Part shown: positions 23,100 through 35,569 of the stretch, one piece after another
Numbering within the stretch: the stretch's first letter is position 1
Layout: the number at the start of each line of letters is the position of its first letter
NCBI RefSeq assembly: GCF_017562075.2
Contig: NC_054081.1
Coordinates: 6,367,502-6,431,501, forward strand
Direction: 5' to 3'
Length of the DNA: 64,000 nucleotides
Source of the DNA: Anopheles merus
Taxonomy: Eukaryota > Arthropoda > Insecta > Diptera > Culicidae
Notes under the pieces: model-generated
Told to the model about the DNA's origin: nothing
What the model saw: the letters and a program-made list of their open reading frames with translations, nothing else
Databases searched by the model: none
Program-made: the position numbers and the translations under genes

Positions 23100-26000
23100 A
23101 GCATATAGCTTTAGCAAGCGCTTGTGTAGACTGACAAGTTTTAAGACTCTCCGCGCACAGGCAGTGTCAGAGATATGCATATTTACATAGTCGCAGTCTT
23201 CTCAGTTTTTTCCCCTGCATAGATTATTAGAAGTGGACAGATTTTGCGTTAATAGCGTATTTCAGGAACAACCCATATAGTATGTTCCAAGTTCCCTTCA
23301 TCCAAGACTTGATATGCATTTAATAAGATCAATTGATCCTGATGCCTTAGTGTTAGATTATAAGTCTTTAAACGTGCTTAAGAATACATTTACAGGTTGA
23401 TTAAAGCCAGCCATAAGGGTAAGGATAAGTCTCGAAATCCTGTATAGGCCGGCATGTTCGCGACCCTTGGTGTACATTAAACGCAATCGACATTGTAGAA
23501 CTATGATCATCTGAGTTTCCGAGAATTTCGAAAACCACTGAGATTGAGTGCGAGAAATTTGCAATAAGTTAAGAAACAAGATTGAGTTTCAGAATGTGTT
23601 GACCCTTAGTATCTATTACGACTCAGTTTAAGCAAAATGAGCATTGAGCCAATTGGTATTGCAAAATCTGGTATCTTTGGCAATTAAAACTGGTCTTAAA
23701 AGGTCTGAGTCAAGCAGAGCATAAACCTCCAAGAGCCAAAGACATTGGTGTACATTCAGTCTTAGTGAGGCATGAAGCTATACAGAAAATAAAATTCCTC
23801 AAGCGTGGAGTTTCTGCGTAGACATCAAGCTCAAATGAACTGATATTGAAACTCAGCATTTCTTTGGGTCTTAGATAGATTGGAGCCTTAGTTACTAGAG
23901 CCTCGGTGAACCTTGTGCCTCATTTAGCCTTGCAACGCTATTTTTGAACTTTATAATGCATCAAGTCGCATTCAGCATTAATCTTATTGTATTAAGGGAT
24001 TTTCAATAAAATCTTCAATAAAAAAATAAAACTCAAACAAAAATGTTTTGTGAAACTTGCTGCTTGCTCTTCAAGCGCCTCGAGCCGATTCTTCGCTCCA
24101 TCGGGCACAAAACACGGTGTAATACCTTTATGGTGCACCGGATGAACAGTGCAGACACAGCAGCACAGCAAAACGCTGGCAGTAAAGCAGCATTTTTGTC
24201 CCAAAAATGCGCCTCGCCCCCCGTCAGCTTTATGGCGTCGGTTAAACACGTTTCGTTCGCTTCGTGTGTTCGGGCGAAAACGTCTTCTCGCAAATCCCTG
24301 CCCACCGCACCCAAAAACCCGACCTGGCAGAGGTTACGGAAGAGGGCCGGTGGTGGGCAAATCTCGGTATATTTTACGAGCTCCCACCGGGGAAATTTCG
24401 CGTACGTGCAGCGGGTTCCCCCATGCCGGCAACGCGGGGCAGCGCAGCCAGCGAACAATCAATCAAACATGGACCCGAAACCGGAGCCGCTCAACCTCCC
24501 GGCCGGCGCGTTACCGGTGGTAACTGATCCACAAGCCCGGCCGGCACCGCCCGGTGTTTTCTCGGACAAAATCAACTCGCTGGGCGTGCTGGGAGGCGGG
24601 ATAGGGCACCACAGAGCACTGCGTCACCCACTTCACGTGCTCAATTACCGGGCTGCCGGTCCTGTGCCGGGCCTCGAACGCTTCCCGAGCCCTAGGGTGA
24701 ATGGGAGGCTTCTGACAAGGGAAGGATTTAGCTTGTTCCGGGTGGTTCCCCTTCTCCCTTGTGTGTGTGGCTTCATCCCGAGCAGGCGGGGATGAAATTG
24801 GCAAACGAAAAAAAAAAAAAAGAAAGAAAAACGAAGAGGGAAAAAGGCGCGGATCAGGTTGGCATGGTTCATTTTGTGGCTTTTGCACGTTCACGGTTTA
24901 GGGCTGTAAATTCCGTACCGTTAGTGCTGACCTGCTCTGTGTGTATGTGTGTGCGTGTTTCTTATCCACATGTGTGTGTGTGTGTGTGCCATAGCACATA
25001 ACGATGCTGGAATGATTTTCTCCTCACAAGCTCGTTTACCGCACAACGGCGCAATTCCTTCGGGGAATTGAAAACCGGACCCGCCCGACCGACCGGAGCA
25101 TCGCGCCAGCGTGACAATCATGAAACCCCTCATCACAAGCCCACCACCACCCAATGCTCCTCCTCGATCCGGGTCGACGCGTGGCGGGAGTTCATTAACT
25201 CGTTTCTGCCTCGGCCAGTAAGGGCGGCGACGAGCGTACACGAGGCGCGCTTCGAACCCGACTGAACCGTCGGCTTCGACCAATTTGTGAGGCAGTTTCC
25301 CGGCTGCGCTGGGGCAGGGTGTGAAAAACTTTGCCATAAAATTTGACATTGACGTCTTGCGTGATGCGTTGATTTACCGTTCCGTGCAGAATGGCGCGCG
25401 GGCTTCGCTGTGGAGGGTGCGGGGCATCGCACACTTCCCGGAAGTTTGCAAACACGCGCGAACAAGGCGCGTTTGACCCTTTCGGCTGTCGAGTTCGGTT
25501 GAATAATCGGGCGCCTCCCCCCCCCCCCCCCCGGGTTGTTTCTCTTTATCAGTCAGCAGCGTGCTTGCGGCTTAAATTAACATGAACACAAACATAATGG
25601 CTCCCACACACACAAACACACGAAAAACTAATACGAAAATGTATTCCATGCACTGCTACAACCAGCTGCACTGCATCGAGGGCGCTGTGGTCAGCGGTGC
25701 CGCTTGTGCACTGCCAAAACCTTCTTGGGTGGATTAAGAATTCACCTCGGCGACAACTCGGGCCAGCGCGCCAAGCGCAGAATGCACCGGGCGAGTGCAG
25801 TGAGCAGCAACGGGCAAAAGGGGACCGGTTTGATATAGTTATTTAGTTTTAATTAAATTACTCCTGCAATCTGTACCGTAAACACGGTGCCTGAATGCAA
25901 AATTTTCTTCATTTGCAGGGCACCACGGAGTCGGTGCGGCAATGTGAGGGGCGGTGGAGAGGACTCCATTGTGCTGTGAGCAGTGGTAAGGGAAAGCAGC

Positions 26001-26236
26001 CGAATGGACGTTTTACGGTCGGTTTGTTGGGGCGGCAGGCGGTAAGAGCAATCTCGTTCGGGGAGCGATACACGGAATGGATGGATGTGTTTGCTGTTGG
26101 ACGGAAAGAAAAACGATCCGACACCCCTGGTAAACCCTTCACGTGGGTGGTTGCAACCGGTAAAAGCAACAAAAAAAGAGCTTTAAATTTAATGTTTTAG
26201 CAAAACATGCTTCTATTATACGGTTTGATGGAAGTA
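23100..26236. other. Unassigned non-coding sequence
   Basis: AT-rich to about 24.0 kb, then GC-rich. The first part has recurring short words (cattgag, cttagtg, gagtctt) but no clear tandem period. Small GT runs lie at 24940-24988 and a 16-base C run at 25517-25532. Frames of up to 250 codons near 24.0-24.8 kb are open on both strands and resemble no family. Confidence 0.4.
25517..25532 (-). repeat. C homopolymer (16)
   Basis: Sixteen consecutive C (poly-G on the minus strand). Confidence 0.9.
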
Positions 26237-26254
26237 ACGCCTAAATGTATGCAG
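26237..26254 (-). promoter_or_regulatory. Dispersed 18-mer, reverse copy
   Basis: Minus-strand reading CTGCATACATTTAGGCGT, two mismatches at the outer bases only. Confidence 0.65.
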
Positions 26255-27089
26255 TCATTATCACACAACAGCGTTTTTAAAGGTTCGGGAGAAAGAAAAA
26301 AACTGATTCCCAGATATGTAGAATGTAACATGATAATGGTACATCGTTCGACTGTAAATATGCTAGGCGTATGACGTTTAAATCAATCATTACAAAAAAA
26401 TACAGAAAACATTGATTGAAATGTATTTTTTTTTACCAGCCAATGGCCTATTTACGGGGCTTCCCAGCGAAAACTCGAGTCTGAACCTAACGTGCGCGAT
26501 TGGAGGGTTTCGTGCAGTGAAGTTTCCAGTAATTAATATATTTTGTGGTTTTTTTTTCTCCACCGTCGCCATCGGTAATTTGATATTCTATTCTGAATTG
26601 CATTGGTAATTACATTTTTACTCTCACTCGTTCTTATTCGGGTGTAATTGTGCATGGGTAACACGGAGGCATAAAAAGGAAACATGCTATCAATTTCAGT
26701 AGTCAAGCTGCTGCAGTATTTCCCGCAACGCGGGATGGAATCGATTCCCTTTTTTTTTTATTGCGTTGTGAAATGATCTGGAAATTGGTGGCTATTGTGT
26801 GGTTTCTCTTTACTCCTGCAGCCTATCACGTTATCGTTTTCCATCGCATTGTTTTACTGAAAGTTACTGATGAGAAGCATTGCGTTTTCTGACATTTTCC
26901 ATGATAGGCTTTGCAGATGCATTTACAGGTGCATAAAGTATGATGTATATTAATTTTAAACCAACATTTGTATGGGGGGAAAGAGACACACAATGGAGCC
27001 TGGTGATCATATATTCGTAAGAACTTGTCGATTTTCCCCACTAACAGAGCGATGCAACGCAATTCCTTGGGGCAGCTTAACACAATGGA
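26255..27089. other. AT-rich unassigned sequence
   Basis: No gene or repeat family recognised. Confidence 0.4.
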
Positions 27090-27975
27090 AATCTTCTAAG
27101 AACCTATACTGGATTCCGAACCCAAACCGATTATGGAACTGATCCCAAATTGGTCAAGGACCTGTGAACTGATGACAAACTTCTACCAATCATGGAACTG
27201 ATTCTAAACTCAATCCAACTATGGAACTGTTTCCAAACTCATTATGGCTCCGAAACTGATCCCGATGCTATACTTTTGCAGAAATTGCTACTGAACACAT
27301 ACAGTTTCTGGATCTGACCTCGAACTTGTTGAGGTTCTAGAACCTGATTCTGAACCACTACCTAGTTAGGAACTGATATCGAATCCATACTGGTCTCGGA
27401 CCTGTTCTCGAATCCATACTGAATCTACAACAAAACCCTTTATCCATTCAGTTCTTGGAACTGATTTTGAACCCATTATAGTCTTGGAACTGGTTCCGAG
27501 TACACATCGACAATGTAACTGATCCGAAATTTGTACAGAACCTGTAACTGCCCGATCTCGTTCCCTTCCTTGCGCGATCCCGAACCTGTACCTATCCTGT
27601 AACTGACTCCGGATTCGAATCTATTAAGGAATTGGTTCCGAACCAGGTATGATCCTAGATGGATACTGAAACTATACTGTTCCTGGAGCTACTCGTCAAC
27701 CTGTTATCGATCTGGAACTGATTTCAAACCACGTTAGGTCCAGGAACAGTTCCTGAACCCAAACCAATTCAAAAACTGATTTCGAACCCATACTTATTCT
27801 GAAATTGATTCCGAACCCATACCGTTACTGGAAGAAATCTTGAACCTTTACCGACCGAGGAACGGATACTGAACCTGCTCTGGTTTAAGAACTGTATACT
27901 ACCTCTTTGTGGTCATGAAACAGTTCCTGAATCTCTACTTAAGGCTGTACCGGTTCAGGAACTGCTCTCAATTCC
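27090..27975. repeat. Degenerate GAACTGATTCCGAACCC minisatellite
   Basis: About 0.88 kb in which variants of GGAACTGATTCCGAACCCATAC recur every 25-45 bp (for example near 27200, 27460, 27720, 27790, 27860). The units are strongly diverged and irregular in length. The words resemble the GGAACTGG/GGAATCAG units of the hAT-borne arrays at 21.1 and 60.5 kb, so an old relative is possible, but I see no bounding inverted termini. Confidence 0.7.
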
Positions 27976-28475
27976 AGTTCTCTTTTAATTGGACATTCAA
28001 GGGTTGAAGCGCAGCGTTTTGTTTTCTTTTTCTCCCATTACTTGCATACACCACTTCCCGAAGTAGGAAAACCGCACGGTGATTACTGCAGCAATTCAGG
28101 CGCAACTTGTGTGTCTCTGCTGTGCCTGCAAGGCCAGTTGGCCGATATGGCACCTTTGGGAAGGTTTAATTGTGTTGTTATGTAAATATTCCTCTCCAGC
28201 TCGCAACAGCTAAGTCCCTGTGCGAATCTCATTGTACGTGTGTGTGTGTGTGTGTGTGCGTGTAGCTATGGGTGATTTTAAAAGATGTTAAAGGTTAACC
28301 AGTGTTTCGGAGCAGCTGTGGAAAAGTGATTTGAACTTCTCGCTCCCCAGCCCCAGCACGATAGTAACGGGCGCGTTCGGGACAATTTACACTCGAGCAC
28401 TCGGCACACACACACACACACACAGTACGGCACGGTGTTTGTTTTTCTTGTCCAAAGGACGGGGGAGAAGGGGTT

Positions 28476-28495
28476 GGGGGGGGGGGGGGGGGGGG
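28476..28495 (+). repeat. G homopolymer (20)
   Basis: Twenty consecutive G, preceded by further short G runs. Confidence 0.9.
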
Positions 28496-29001
28496 CGTAA
28501 GGGAGTGCATGGTTGCCGCCACAGCGACCGGCCAGTTTCGGTCGGTTTTCGTAACTAATTTTCTCCGAGTACTTTAGTGAAATTAAGGTAAACTTTATGT
28601 CCAACAGCAAAGTGAAACAATTTCCCCTCCGCCCGGGCACTGTTTCAACCCACTCCCGCACTGTGTATGTGTGTGTCCTTGCTGAAAAGGCTACGGTTTT
28701 GTTGCTGCTAGCAGCAGCTCGAAAGCTTAAGCGCCAGCAGCCCCCTGTGCGTGCGAGGTGAGGCGTGCCGGGGTGGCACTAAACCTTCGCAGTAGCCCGA
28801 AGTTCGAGCAGTGGTTTCTGCCGGCGAACAACAAAAAGCGAACGGAAGTACAGCCACAGCACGGAGTAGCACCATTTGCACTTCACTCTTTGAACGCTTC
28901 CCGAACGTACACCCTGCCCGAAAAGCCAACCGTTTCAGCCCCGGAATGGTTGCTTTGAACGGTCGAATTTGGACATTTGAGCGAGCGAGCAAATGGACGA
29001 A

Positions 29002-29007
<6 letters not shown>

Positions 29008-29048
<41 letters not shown>
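29008..29048. repeat. (GA)n microsatellite
   Basis: About 40 bp of GA. Confidence 0.95.
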
Positions 29049-29050
<2 letters not shown>

Positions 29051-29825
29051 GAGAGGGACAGAAAAAAAGCCAACCCGACGAAAGAAGTTTGCTGTGGTTT
29101 TCTTAATGAAATAACATACATACACCCGACCTGCGCTGGTCAATATGTTTCCAGCACTGACAGCAACTCTGCCAGCTCTCACCATCCGCCCGCAGAGCGT
29201 AAACTTTATGTGTTCATTACAAAAGCAGACGGGCCCGACGGGGGGGGGGGGGCAGGGCAGCGAGGCCCGAGGTCCACCCGGGGACCTGACACCAGAACCT
29301 TTGCAAACAATCCGGCAAAGCGAAACTTTCGATGTACTCACCTTCGTTGACAATCTGTTTATCATCGGGCAGGGAGCGCGAGCTGGCAGTGGCGGCAGGC
29401 GCAACTCACCCCCGAAGCTCTAATGAACTGAAACATTCCCCGCCCGCTACCGTGGCCCCTGCGGGGCGCACAACAGGTCGTGAGCGCAGCGAGCGCGGAG
29501 AGAAAGCGGCGAGAAAAGAAGGAAAATAACAACAAAAGCAGCGTTAACCACCCACCACTAAGCGTATCAATAGGTTCGAGGGTGTCGCCGGCGCTGGGTA
29601 GATTGGTTATTAGCGCCAGGGTCCGCCACCGAGGGGCGAATCAAACTTTGCCCCAAGACCTTTCTCAAGACAAAACGAGTGACCTTTGTCGCTTGTCGCG
29701 AAGGGAAAGTTTCGGAAAAGTTTCCGCTGCTGCTGCTCCTTGTTTTTTATTGTGTTTGCTCCTTTGCCTGCTCTTTACACGCATGTTAAGTGCATGCTTA
29801 ATAGGTACAGCTTGTTCGGGCAAGA

Positions 29826-29843
29826 TTGCATACATGTAGGCGG
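29826..29843 (+). promoter_or_regulatory. Dispersed 18-mer, forward copy
   Basis: TTGCATACATGTAGGCGG, two mismatches. Confidence 0.6.
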
Positions 29844-30135
29844 CTTGCCTGTGCAGTGAATCTATCTATCGAAAGGGAAGCTTTCAGGGCTTCGGGAGTT
29901 TTAAGACGAAACAATTTGTCTTAAACGTGGCCGATGTGAGTTGTGTTCAATAAAATAAAAAAACACGCCCCTTCACTCCTTCACTGCCATTGCTTAAGCT
30001 GCCAAGCGATCTCACGTGCTGCTCAACCGGTAGTAATTAGTTTATCGGTTGCCGATAACGCAATTACATGAGTTTGGCGACCGAAGAGCCAGGGCCAGGG
30101 AAGGCATCAACTAACTTCGTAATAATCTTGAAAGT

Positions 30136-30143
30136 TTCTCTCT

Positions 30144-30187
<44 letters not shown>
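30136..30187. repeat. (TC)n microsatellite
   Basis: About 50 bp of TC with one CA interruption. Confidence 0.95.
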
Positions 30188-30188
<1 letters not shown>

Positions 30189-30283
30189 ATCACATTTAAA
30201 TAATCGAATATCAAACGTTTGCGACGAAGCATTTTTTCTTTTCTAGCCAAATCGTTTTGCTTTAAAATTGGTTCAACGTCGAT

Positions 30284-30284
30284 T

Positions 30285-30318
<34 letters not shown>

Positions 30319-30357
30319 TCTCTCTATCTCTCCCTCTCTCTCTCTCTTTCTCTCTCT
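30284..30357. repeat. (TC)n microsatellite
   Basis: About 74 bp of TC with a few A, C and T interruptions. Confidence 0.95.
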
Positions 30358-30432
30358 ACTAGCTGCCCTTTCAGTCGGTATCGCTACAAAAGACGCAGCT
30401 GGCCCCGTTTTAGGACTCGCTTGCTCATTCGA

Positions 30433-30450
30433 TTGCATAACTTTAGGCGA
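30433..30450 (+). promoter_or_regulatory. Dispersed 18-mer, forward copy
   Basis: TTGCATAACTTTAGGCGA, two mismatches. Confidence 0.6.
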
Positions 30451-31970
30451 TTCAGCCACATCCCGAATGGCTGCAGCGAACGAAGCGACGAGAACGCTCC
30501 ATAATTGATATTAACGATTGTTGGGCAAAGGGGTGGCCTTTGAGTGAGAGGCAGGAGCGGATATCAACAAAAGACGGAAAACACACACACACACACAAAC
30601 CCTCGGCCATTGTTCTATTAGCCGGCAGGCACGGAATGTCACGAATAAAATGCACCCGCGCGCGCACACTTTTGGCAGTTAACGTCAATCGGCAGTTTCC
30701 GGCTGGCTGGCCCACGAGAAACCAGTTCCACCCCGGTTCCTTCCGTCCCCCTATTTCGCTGGCAGCACAATCAGAGCCTGGCTCGAGTCTGTGCGACAAT
30801 TGCTGATGCATCGTTGAGCGCACTCTAACGATCCGGTGGCAACGGGTGGGAAAGGAAAACTTGCAAGAAAACCCATCCTCCGCTTGAGCTGCGATTTCCT
30901 GCCAATTCGGGAAAAAGACGATCTGTTTGAATGTGTTGGGAGTTTTTTTTTTCTCTCCAAAAGGCAAATGGACAGCGTTAAGAAAAAATGTGGTGAGATG
31001 GAAGCATAAAAATCAGGGTGAACATGAGCCCCGCCAAAGAAAGCTCTCCGTGGCAGATAATTAGGTTACCTGTGCACGGAAGAAACCCCATCCCCCTTGG
31101 CACGGTTGAGTGGTCGCGCAAGGCTGCAAGTAACTTCGGATGCGGCCTTTGTTCTGCTGTCCGTTCACTCGCGCTCCAATCACGTTCCGGAGTCCAACCC
31201 ACTGGTGCACTGGCGTGGTGTGAAATTTAATTTGCGGTCAGGTGTTCGCTCGACCAATTACACCAGGACACAGGCACAGGGCACACATACTTTGGTCCGT
31301 CTTTCAACACTTTCTGCCACCGAATTTTCGTCCCTTCGACGCTTCCACGAGCGAACAGTTTGGCGCGTTCGGAAACGAGCGCTCGATAGCCTCGTACACC
31401 TACCGCCCCTAGCTGCGCCATTTTCCTAATTGAAGCTTCCACCGCCGGGCGCAGGTCGAGCCGGCAAGCGGGCGGCAAGCGGGCGAGCATCGATCTATCA
31501 ATTCAATCACATTATTACATTGATTTGGCCCGTCGCGCCCGGCCGGACGATTAATGGTCGGGCGGTGCTGCAATTGCACTGAGTGGCTTTGAGTGCGCTT
31601 CCCTTCCCGACTGCGGGCCTGGGCAAACCATGGCAAATCAATCAATCACGGTGCAGCACGGTCCCCCTGATGCCTGACCCACCACTCCTGCCGTTTTGAA
31701 CCGGGCCATCCTTTTGGGGCCGCCGGGCAAGCCGGAAAGTATCATCCCGATTACGCTGATTCGTGCTGCTGTCACTGGTGCGCTGGAAAGTCTGAAAGAG
31801 GGTATTGGCAGTGAAGCGTAAGGAATTCTACTCTACCATGCAGCCGGCACACGTTAAAGCTTTAGCTGGAATGTTTTGCATTGCATAAGTTGTGCTTTAA
31901 CGAGCGCTTTAAAATTAGCAAACTACATGAACCATCGTTTACAGAAAGAATAATCGTCTGCAATCGCTAA
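30451..31970. other. Unassigned non-coding sequence
   Basis: GC-rich unique-looking DNA with a CA run near 30581-30598. No gene recognised. Confidence 0.4.
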
Positions 31971-31988
31971 ACGCCTAAATGTATGCAA
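31971..31988 (-). promoter_or_regulatory. Dispersed 18-mer, reverse copy
   Basis: Minus-strand reading TTGCATACATTTAGGCGT, one mismatch. First of three same-strand copies within 135 bp. Confidence 0.7.
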
Positions 31989-32055
31989 AATTCTGTTATG
32001 TAATAAGCAAATGCCTCGGACAAAGTATACTCTTCACCTTTGCCACCTTTGCAAA

Positions 32056-32073
32056 GCGCCTGAATGTATACAC
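32056..32073 (-). promoter_or_regulatory. Dispersed 18-mer, reverse copy
   Basis: Minus-strand reading GTGTATACATTCAGGCGC, three mismatches. Confidence 0.5.
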
Positions 32074-32086
32074 CACTGAAGGCTAC

Positions 32087-32104
32087 ACGCCTGCATATAT
32101 GCTT
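32087..32104 (-). promoter_or_regulatory. Dispersed 18-mer, weak reverse copy
   Basis: Minus-strand reading AAGCATATATGCAGGCGT, six mismatches. Included because GCATA and AGGCG are kept and it follows two better copies. Confidence 0.3.
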
Positions 32105-32427
32105 TGATGCACGGGTGATTCGCATTTAAATTGCAACTAAGCGGCGATGTGTGGCTTACTTCATTCTAAATTTTGCTTCTATAGTTGTCGCATTGTGTTG
32201 CTGTAAGTGGTGGTAGTAGCTGAAGCTGAAAAAAAATCTATATATTGTAAGAATCGATCTGAGGTTTGCTATTTCTGTTATAACAATGGCCAGTACTACT
32301 GTCGTAGCATCGAGTTTTAGCGTAAATCAATCGCCTGAAATGTTTATTTATTGAAGATAATTGCGTGGCGCGCGCAGCGGCCTTTGCAATATTAAAAATA
32401 AATTAATACTTAAGATAACTTTACTTG

Positions 32428-34870
32428 CTATTTTAAATTTGAGCACAAACATGAACATTTAAACGTGGCAACGGTAATATTGAAGTCAAACAAACAGTAG
32501 AACTTATTGCAAGCTTTACACAGTGAAATAATTGGATCCTGAGCTCCTCTGTAAGTATGGGTCCGGTCTATTTTGATCAGGAAATTCCGAGGACGTAGTG
32601 CGTGGTCAGGGGCGTACAAATTGATCTTAAGAAGAAGCTCGGGAGCATCAATTACGCCTTTTATCAACTTTGCTACAAAAACTGCTTGTGCTACCTCCCT
32701 GCGTCTCTCTAAGGACTGCAATCCTAGAAGAAGCCGTTTAGTTTGATATGTTAGAGGCTGATCCATGTTCCACCGTAAGGTACTTATAGCAATTTTTGTG
32801 TGTGTTTTTTTTTCTGAATGTGCTCAATTCGTGTGGACCAGTTGTTAGTGTGCGGAGACCATGTTACAACATTGAATTCAAGTATGGGCCGCACTAAGGC
32901 GACGAACAGTTGTTCTAAACAGAAAGGGTCATTAAAATCAGATGTCAGACGATGAATGAACCCAAGCTGCCGATATGCTTTGTCAATGACGTACGAATAC
33001 TGTTGACGGAAGGAGAGTGATGAGTCAAGAATAGTACCGAAGTCCTTAGTTTCTATGTTACGTGGGATTATACACGAGTCAAGATTATAGTCTGGCTTGA
33101 TAGGGTCTTTCTTTTACGAGTAAAACTAATCACGCCACACTTATTGACACACAAGGATAGCTAGTTCGCAGAGCACCGATTGCTAAATTCATCTAGGCTG
33201 TGCTGGTGTGTCGAGCTGTCCGAATAATTTCTAGTGGTGGCATAAATCTTGATACCGTTCGCATACATAAGCAAACATTGATTTGAAAGCGCTAATACAA
33301 CATCATTAATAAATAGGATAAACAATACTGGGCCAATGTTACTTCCCCGTGGTACACCGGACGAACTAACGAACACGTTGGACAAGCACTTATTGATTTT
33401 GACACAGTATGATCTTTGGTTTATTTATGATTTTAACCATATGACTAAATTATTATGAAAGCCAAGCCGGCTCAGTTTGGGAACAAATCCGTGCTGGCTA
33501 GGACTGATATAATTCAAGCCACCCCTGACTAACGCTTCCTGGACAAGAATTTCGAGTTATTTTGCTGATTCACATAGGGAAGTTACGCCACGATAGTTAG
33601 ATATAACGTGCCTCGGACCTTTGTTTATGAACGGGTGTCATCCACGAAGACTTCCACACAGTAGCATAGGTAGAACTGTGCAGAGAAAGCTTAAACAGAT
33701 GGACCAGTGGCTCGGAAAGATAAGTTGAGCACTTCTGTAAGACTATTGTTGGAATCCCGTCCGGATCCGGGATAAATGTGGGTTTAATTTGTTTGATTGC
33801 ATTGATTCTACCGATTCATTTGTGATGACAATATCATTTATAGACATACCTAGAACATCTGCGGGTGTGTGCTGCAGAGCAGTTGCAATATCAATTGGAG
33901 ACGAAGATTGAAGGTCGAAAACTGAACTTAACTTTTGGCAACTTTTGGCAAAGAGCTGACTGGTTTCAAGTTCACTTGAGGCTGTCTCGGTGTCTAGTGA
34001 CATTACTATCGGGATTTTGGCATTTTTCCTCTCACGGTTAACAAAAGAAATTATTTTATTCAGATCGATGCTTATACTTCGTTGAAGTTTGTTGATATAA
34101 ATGCTATACAGATGCCTATGGAGTCGTCTATAGTTGCCACTAACAGTGTTAAACAATAGTCTGTCGGAGTGAAGATTAGACTTTACGAGACGGCGTGAAG
34201 CTCTATTTTTCGCAGGATTAAGTCCTTTTAACTCCCTATTGCCCCACGGGAGGACCGGAAGCTGCGCGCTCTGGCAAAGTAGGGCAGCATTTGTGAAGGA
34301 CTAGGCCAACCTTAATTTGGAAGGAGTCGATTGCCGAATCGATTGATAAGGTGGGATTGCTGTCAGAATTAAGAAATGACCAGTCAGTATTGGCAAAAGC
34401 GTCGATCATTTTTGGGCAATCAGCTTTTCTAAAATCGAGACGTCTCAAGCTGTTCGATCCAGTGACTTCCGTAGCAGTCCGGGTTGTTGATGGAGGTATA
34501 ATATTGACCAGCAGGCTCGGATGCTCAGTTAAACAATCTATGGAACGGAAAACTCTCATACCATACTCAATTATACGCGGGCTCACGAATACAAGATCAA
34601 GTAAAGTTAAGATCAAGTAAAGACCCATGATTGTTTACATTATTATTGACCTGAGATAGTCCCACAGAGCTGAGAGTATCAAGCAATTGGGAGCTGGCTG
34701 GTGATACACGGGATCTCGGAATGTTGACATGAAGAGAACCGTAAGTGTCGCATAGCCAAGAAAGGCCTGGTTGATTGAAGTCCCCCAACACGAGGATCGA
34801 GTCTTGTGGATTATTATTCTCAGAAACTTCCATAAGTGATGAACAGTAAGCGGCAAATGCATTTAGGAAT
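32428..34870 (-). mobile_element. Decayed CR1/Jockey-type non-LTR retrotransposon
   Basis: Reading the minus strand from right to left, the pieces of a non-LTR polyprotein appear in the right order but in broken frames. The endonuclease is at about 34833-34597 (LVLGDFNQPGLSW) and continues at 34628-34236 (DLVFVSPR, TEHPSLLV). A linker follows at 34156-33743 (FNTVSGNYRRLHRHLYSIYINKLQ). The reverse transcriptase start lies near 33770-33720 (DPDGIPTIVLQKCS). The central polymerase is at 33385-33161 (GVPRGSNIGPVLFILFINDV, then YANGIKIY). The conserved C-terminal tail is at 32766-32428 (LQSLERRREVAQAVFVAKLIKG, ending LFDFNITVATFKC). The catalytic YADD is YANG here, and numerous stops interrupt the reading. 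It is therefore an inactive, old copy. CR1-clade T1 and Q elements are the best-known Anopheles relatives. Exact ends are not resolved. Confidence 0.85.
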
Positions 34871-34899
34871 ATAGTTGACTTGTTCGAACAGAAGGGCTA

Positions 34900-35046
34900 T
34901 ATTTATCTTTCAATCCCTTTGTGAAAAATCGGAGAGCATTTCGTAGCACCATTTATGTCTTAATGATTTCTAAATTATCGTACAAAAACGCATTTTAATG
35001 CACTATAACTACTAGTACTACTACCAGCAATATTGGTACATTTACT
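34900..35046. repeat. Dispersed AT-rich repeat, short copy
   Basis: Similar to 52077-52229. The best-matching end reads GCATTTTAATGCACTATAAC here and GCATTTTAGTGCAATACAAC there. Both finish with GGTACATTTAC(T/C)CTA. It abuts the 5' side of the CR1-like element. Confidence 0.6.
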
Positions 35047-35551
35047 CTACATGAGTTATTTTGCTCATGAACATATTTTGCTTAGCCTTCTTCTCTTTAT
35101 ATTCATTTTGGTATTTAATATCCTTTATTCTGCTACCTTTTTATGGTCAAGGTGTTACACCTTTTTTTCTTTTTTCTCTTCGTTTGCTTTATGTTTTTCG
35201 CTCACTGTTTTTGTCTCTTTTACATTTTAAAGGAATTTACTTAAGTGTCTCTCTCGACTTTCAATAGGCTATCCTTCCTTTTGAGTTTCTTCTAGACCAA
35301 TTTCGTCAACTCTGTTCACGTACTTGTAATGTCTTAAATTAAAAAAAATAATAAGAAAATTGACTTAAATTTAGCATTGGTACAAAGGATGATCAAATAT
35401 TTATTGAAGAAGAGCATTTAAGAAAAAAAAATATTAATTTCTTCACTTCACGTTCTACGTCATCTGTTTTCCAAATTTTTCCCATAGCATACTTCCTGTT
35501 ACTAAGGTAAATAAGGTCCATAACATGAAACAAGCTGCTTCTGTGCTTTGG
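35047..35551. other. AT-rich unassigned sequence
   Basis: No feature recognised. Confidence 0.4.
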
Positions 35552-35569
35552 TTGCATAACTACAGGCGT
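35552..35569 (+). promoter_or_regulatory. Dispersed 18-mer, forward copy
   Basis: TTGCATAACTACAGGCGT, four mismatches. Confidence 0.45.

Larger units (their letters stand above)
27976..29825. other. Unassigned non-coding sequence
   Basis: GC-rich, holding short GT/CA runs (28236-28258, 28406-28424), a 20-base G run, a GA tract and a 13-base G run (29240-29252). No gene recognised. Confidence 0.4.

Noticed and set aside
24043..24795. A 250-codon open frame on the plus strand
   Set aside because: Other frames and the opposite strand are also open, and no recognisable family or motif is present.
31971..32104. Three regularly oriented short repeats as a CRISPR-like array
   Set aside because: Only three diverged units with uneven spacing, in a eukaryotic context; they belong to the dispersed 18-mer family.
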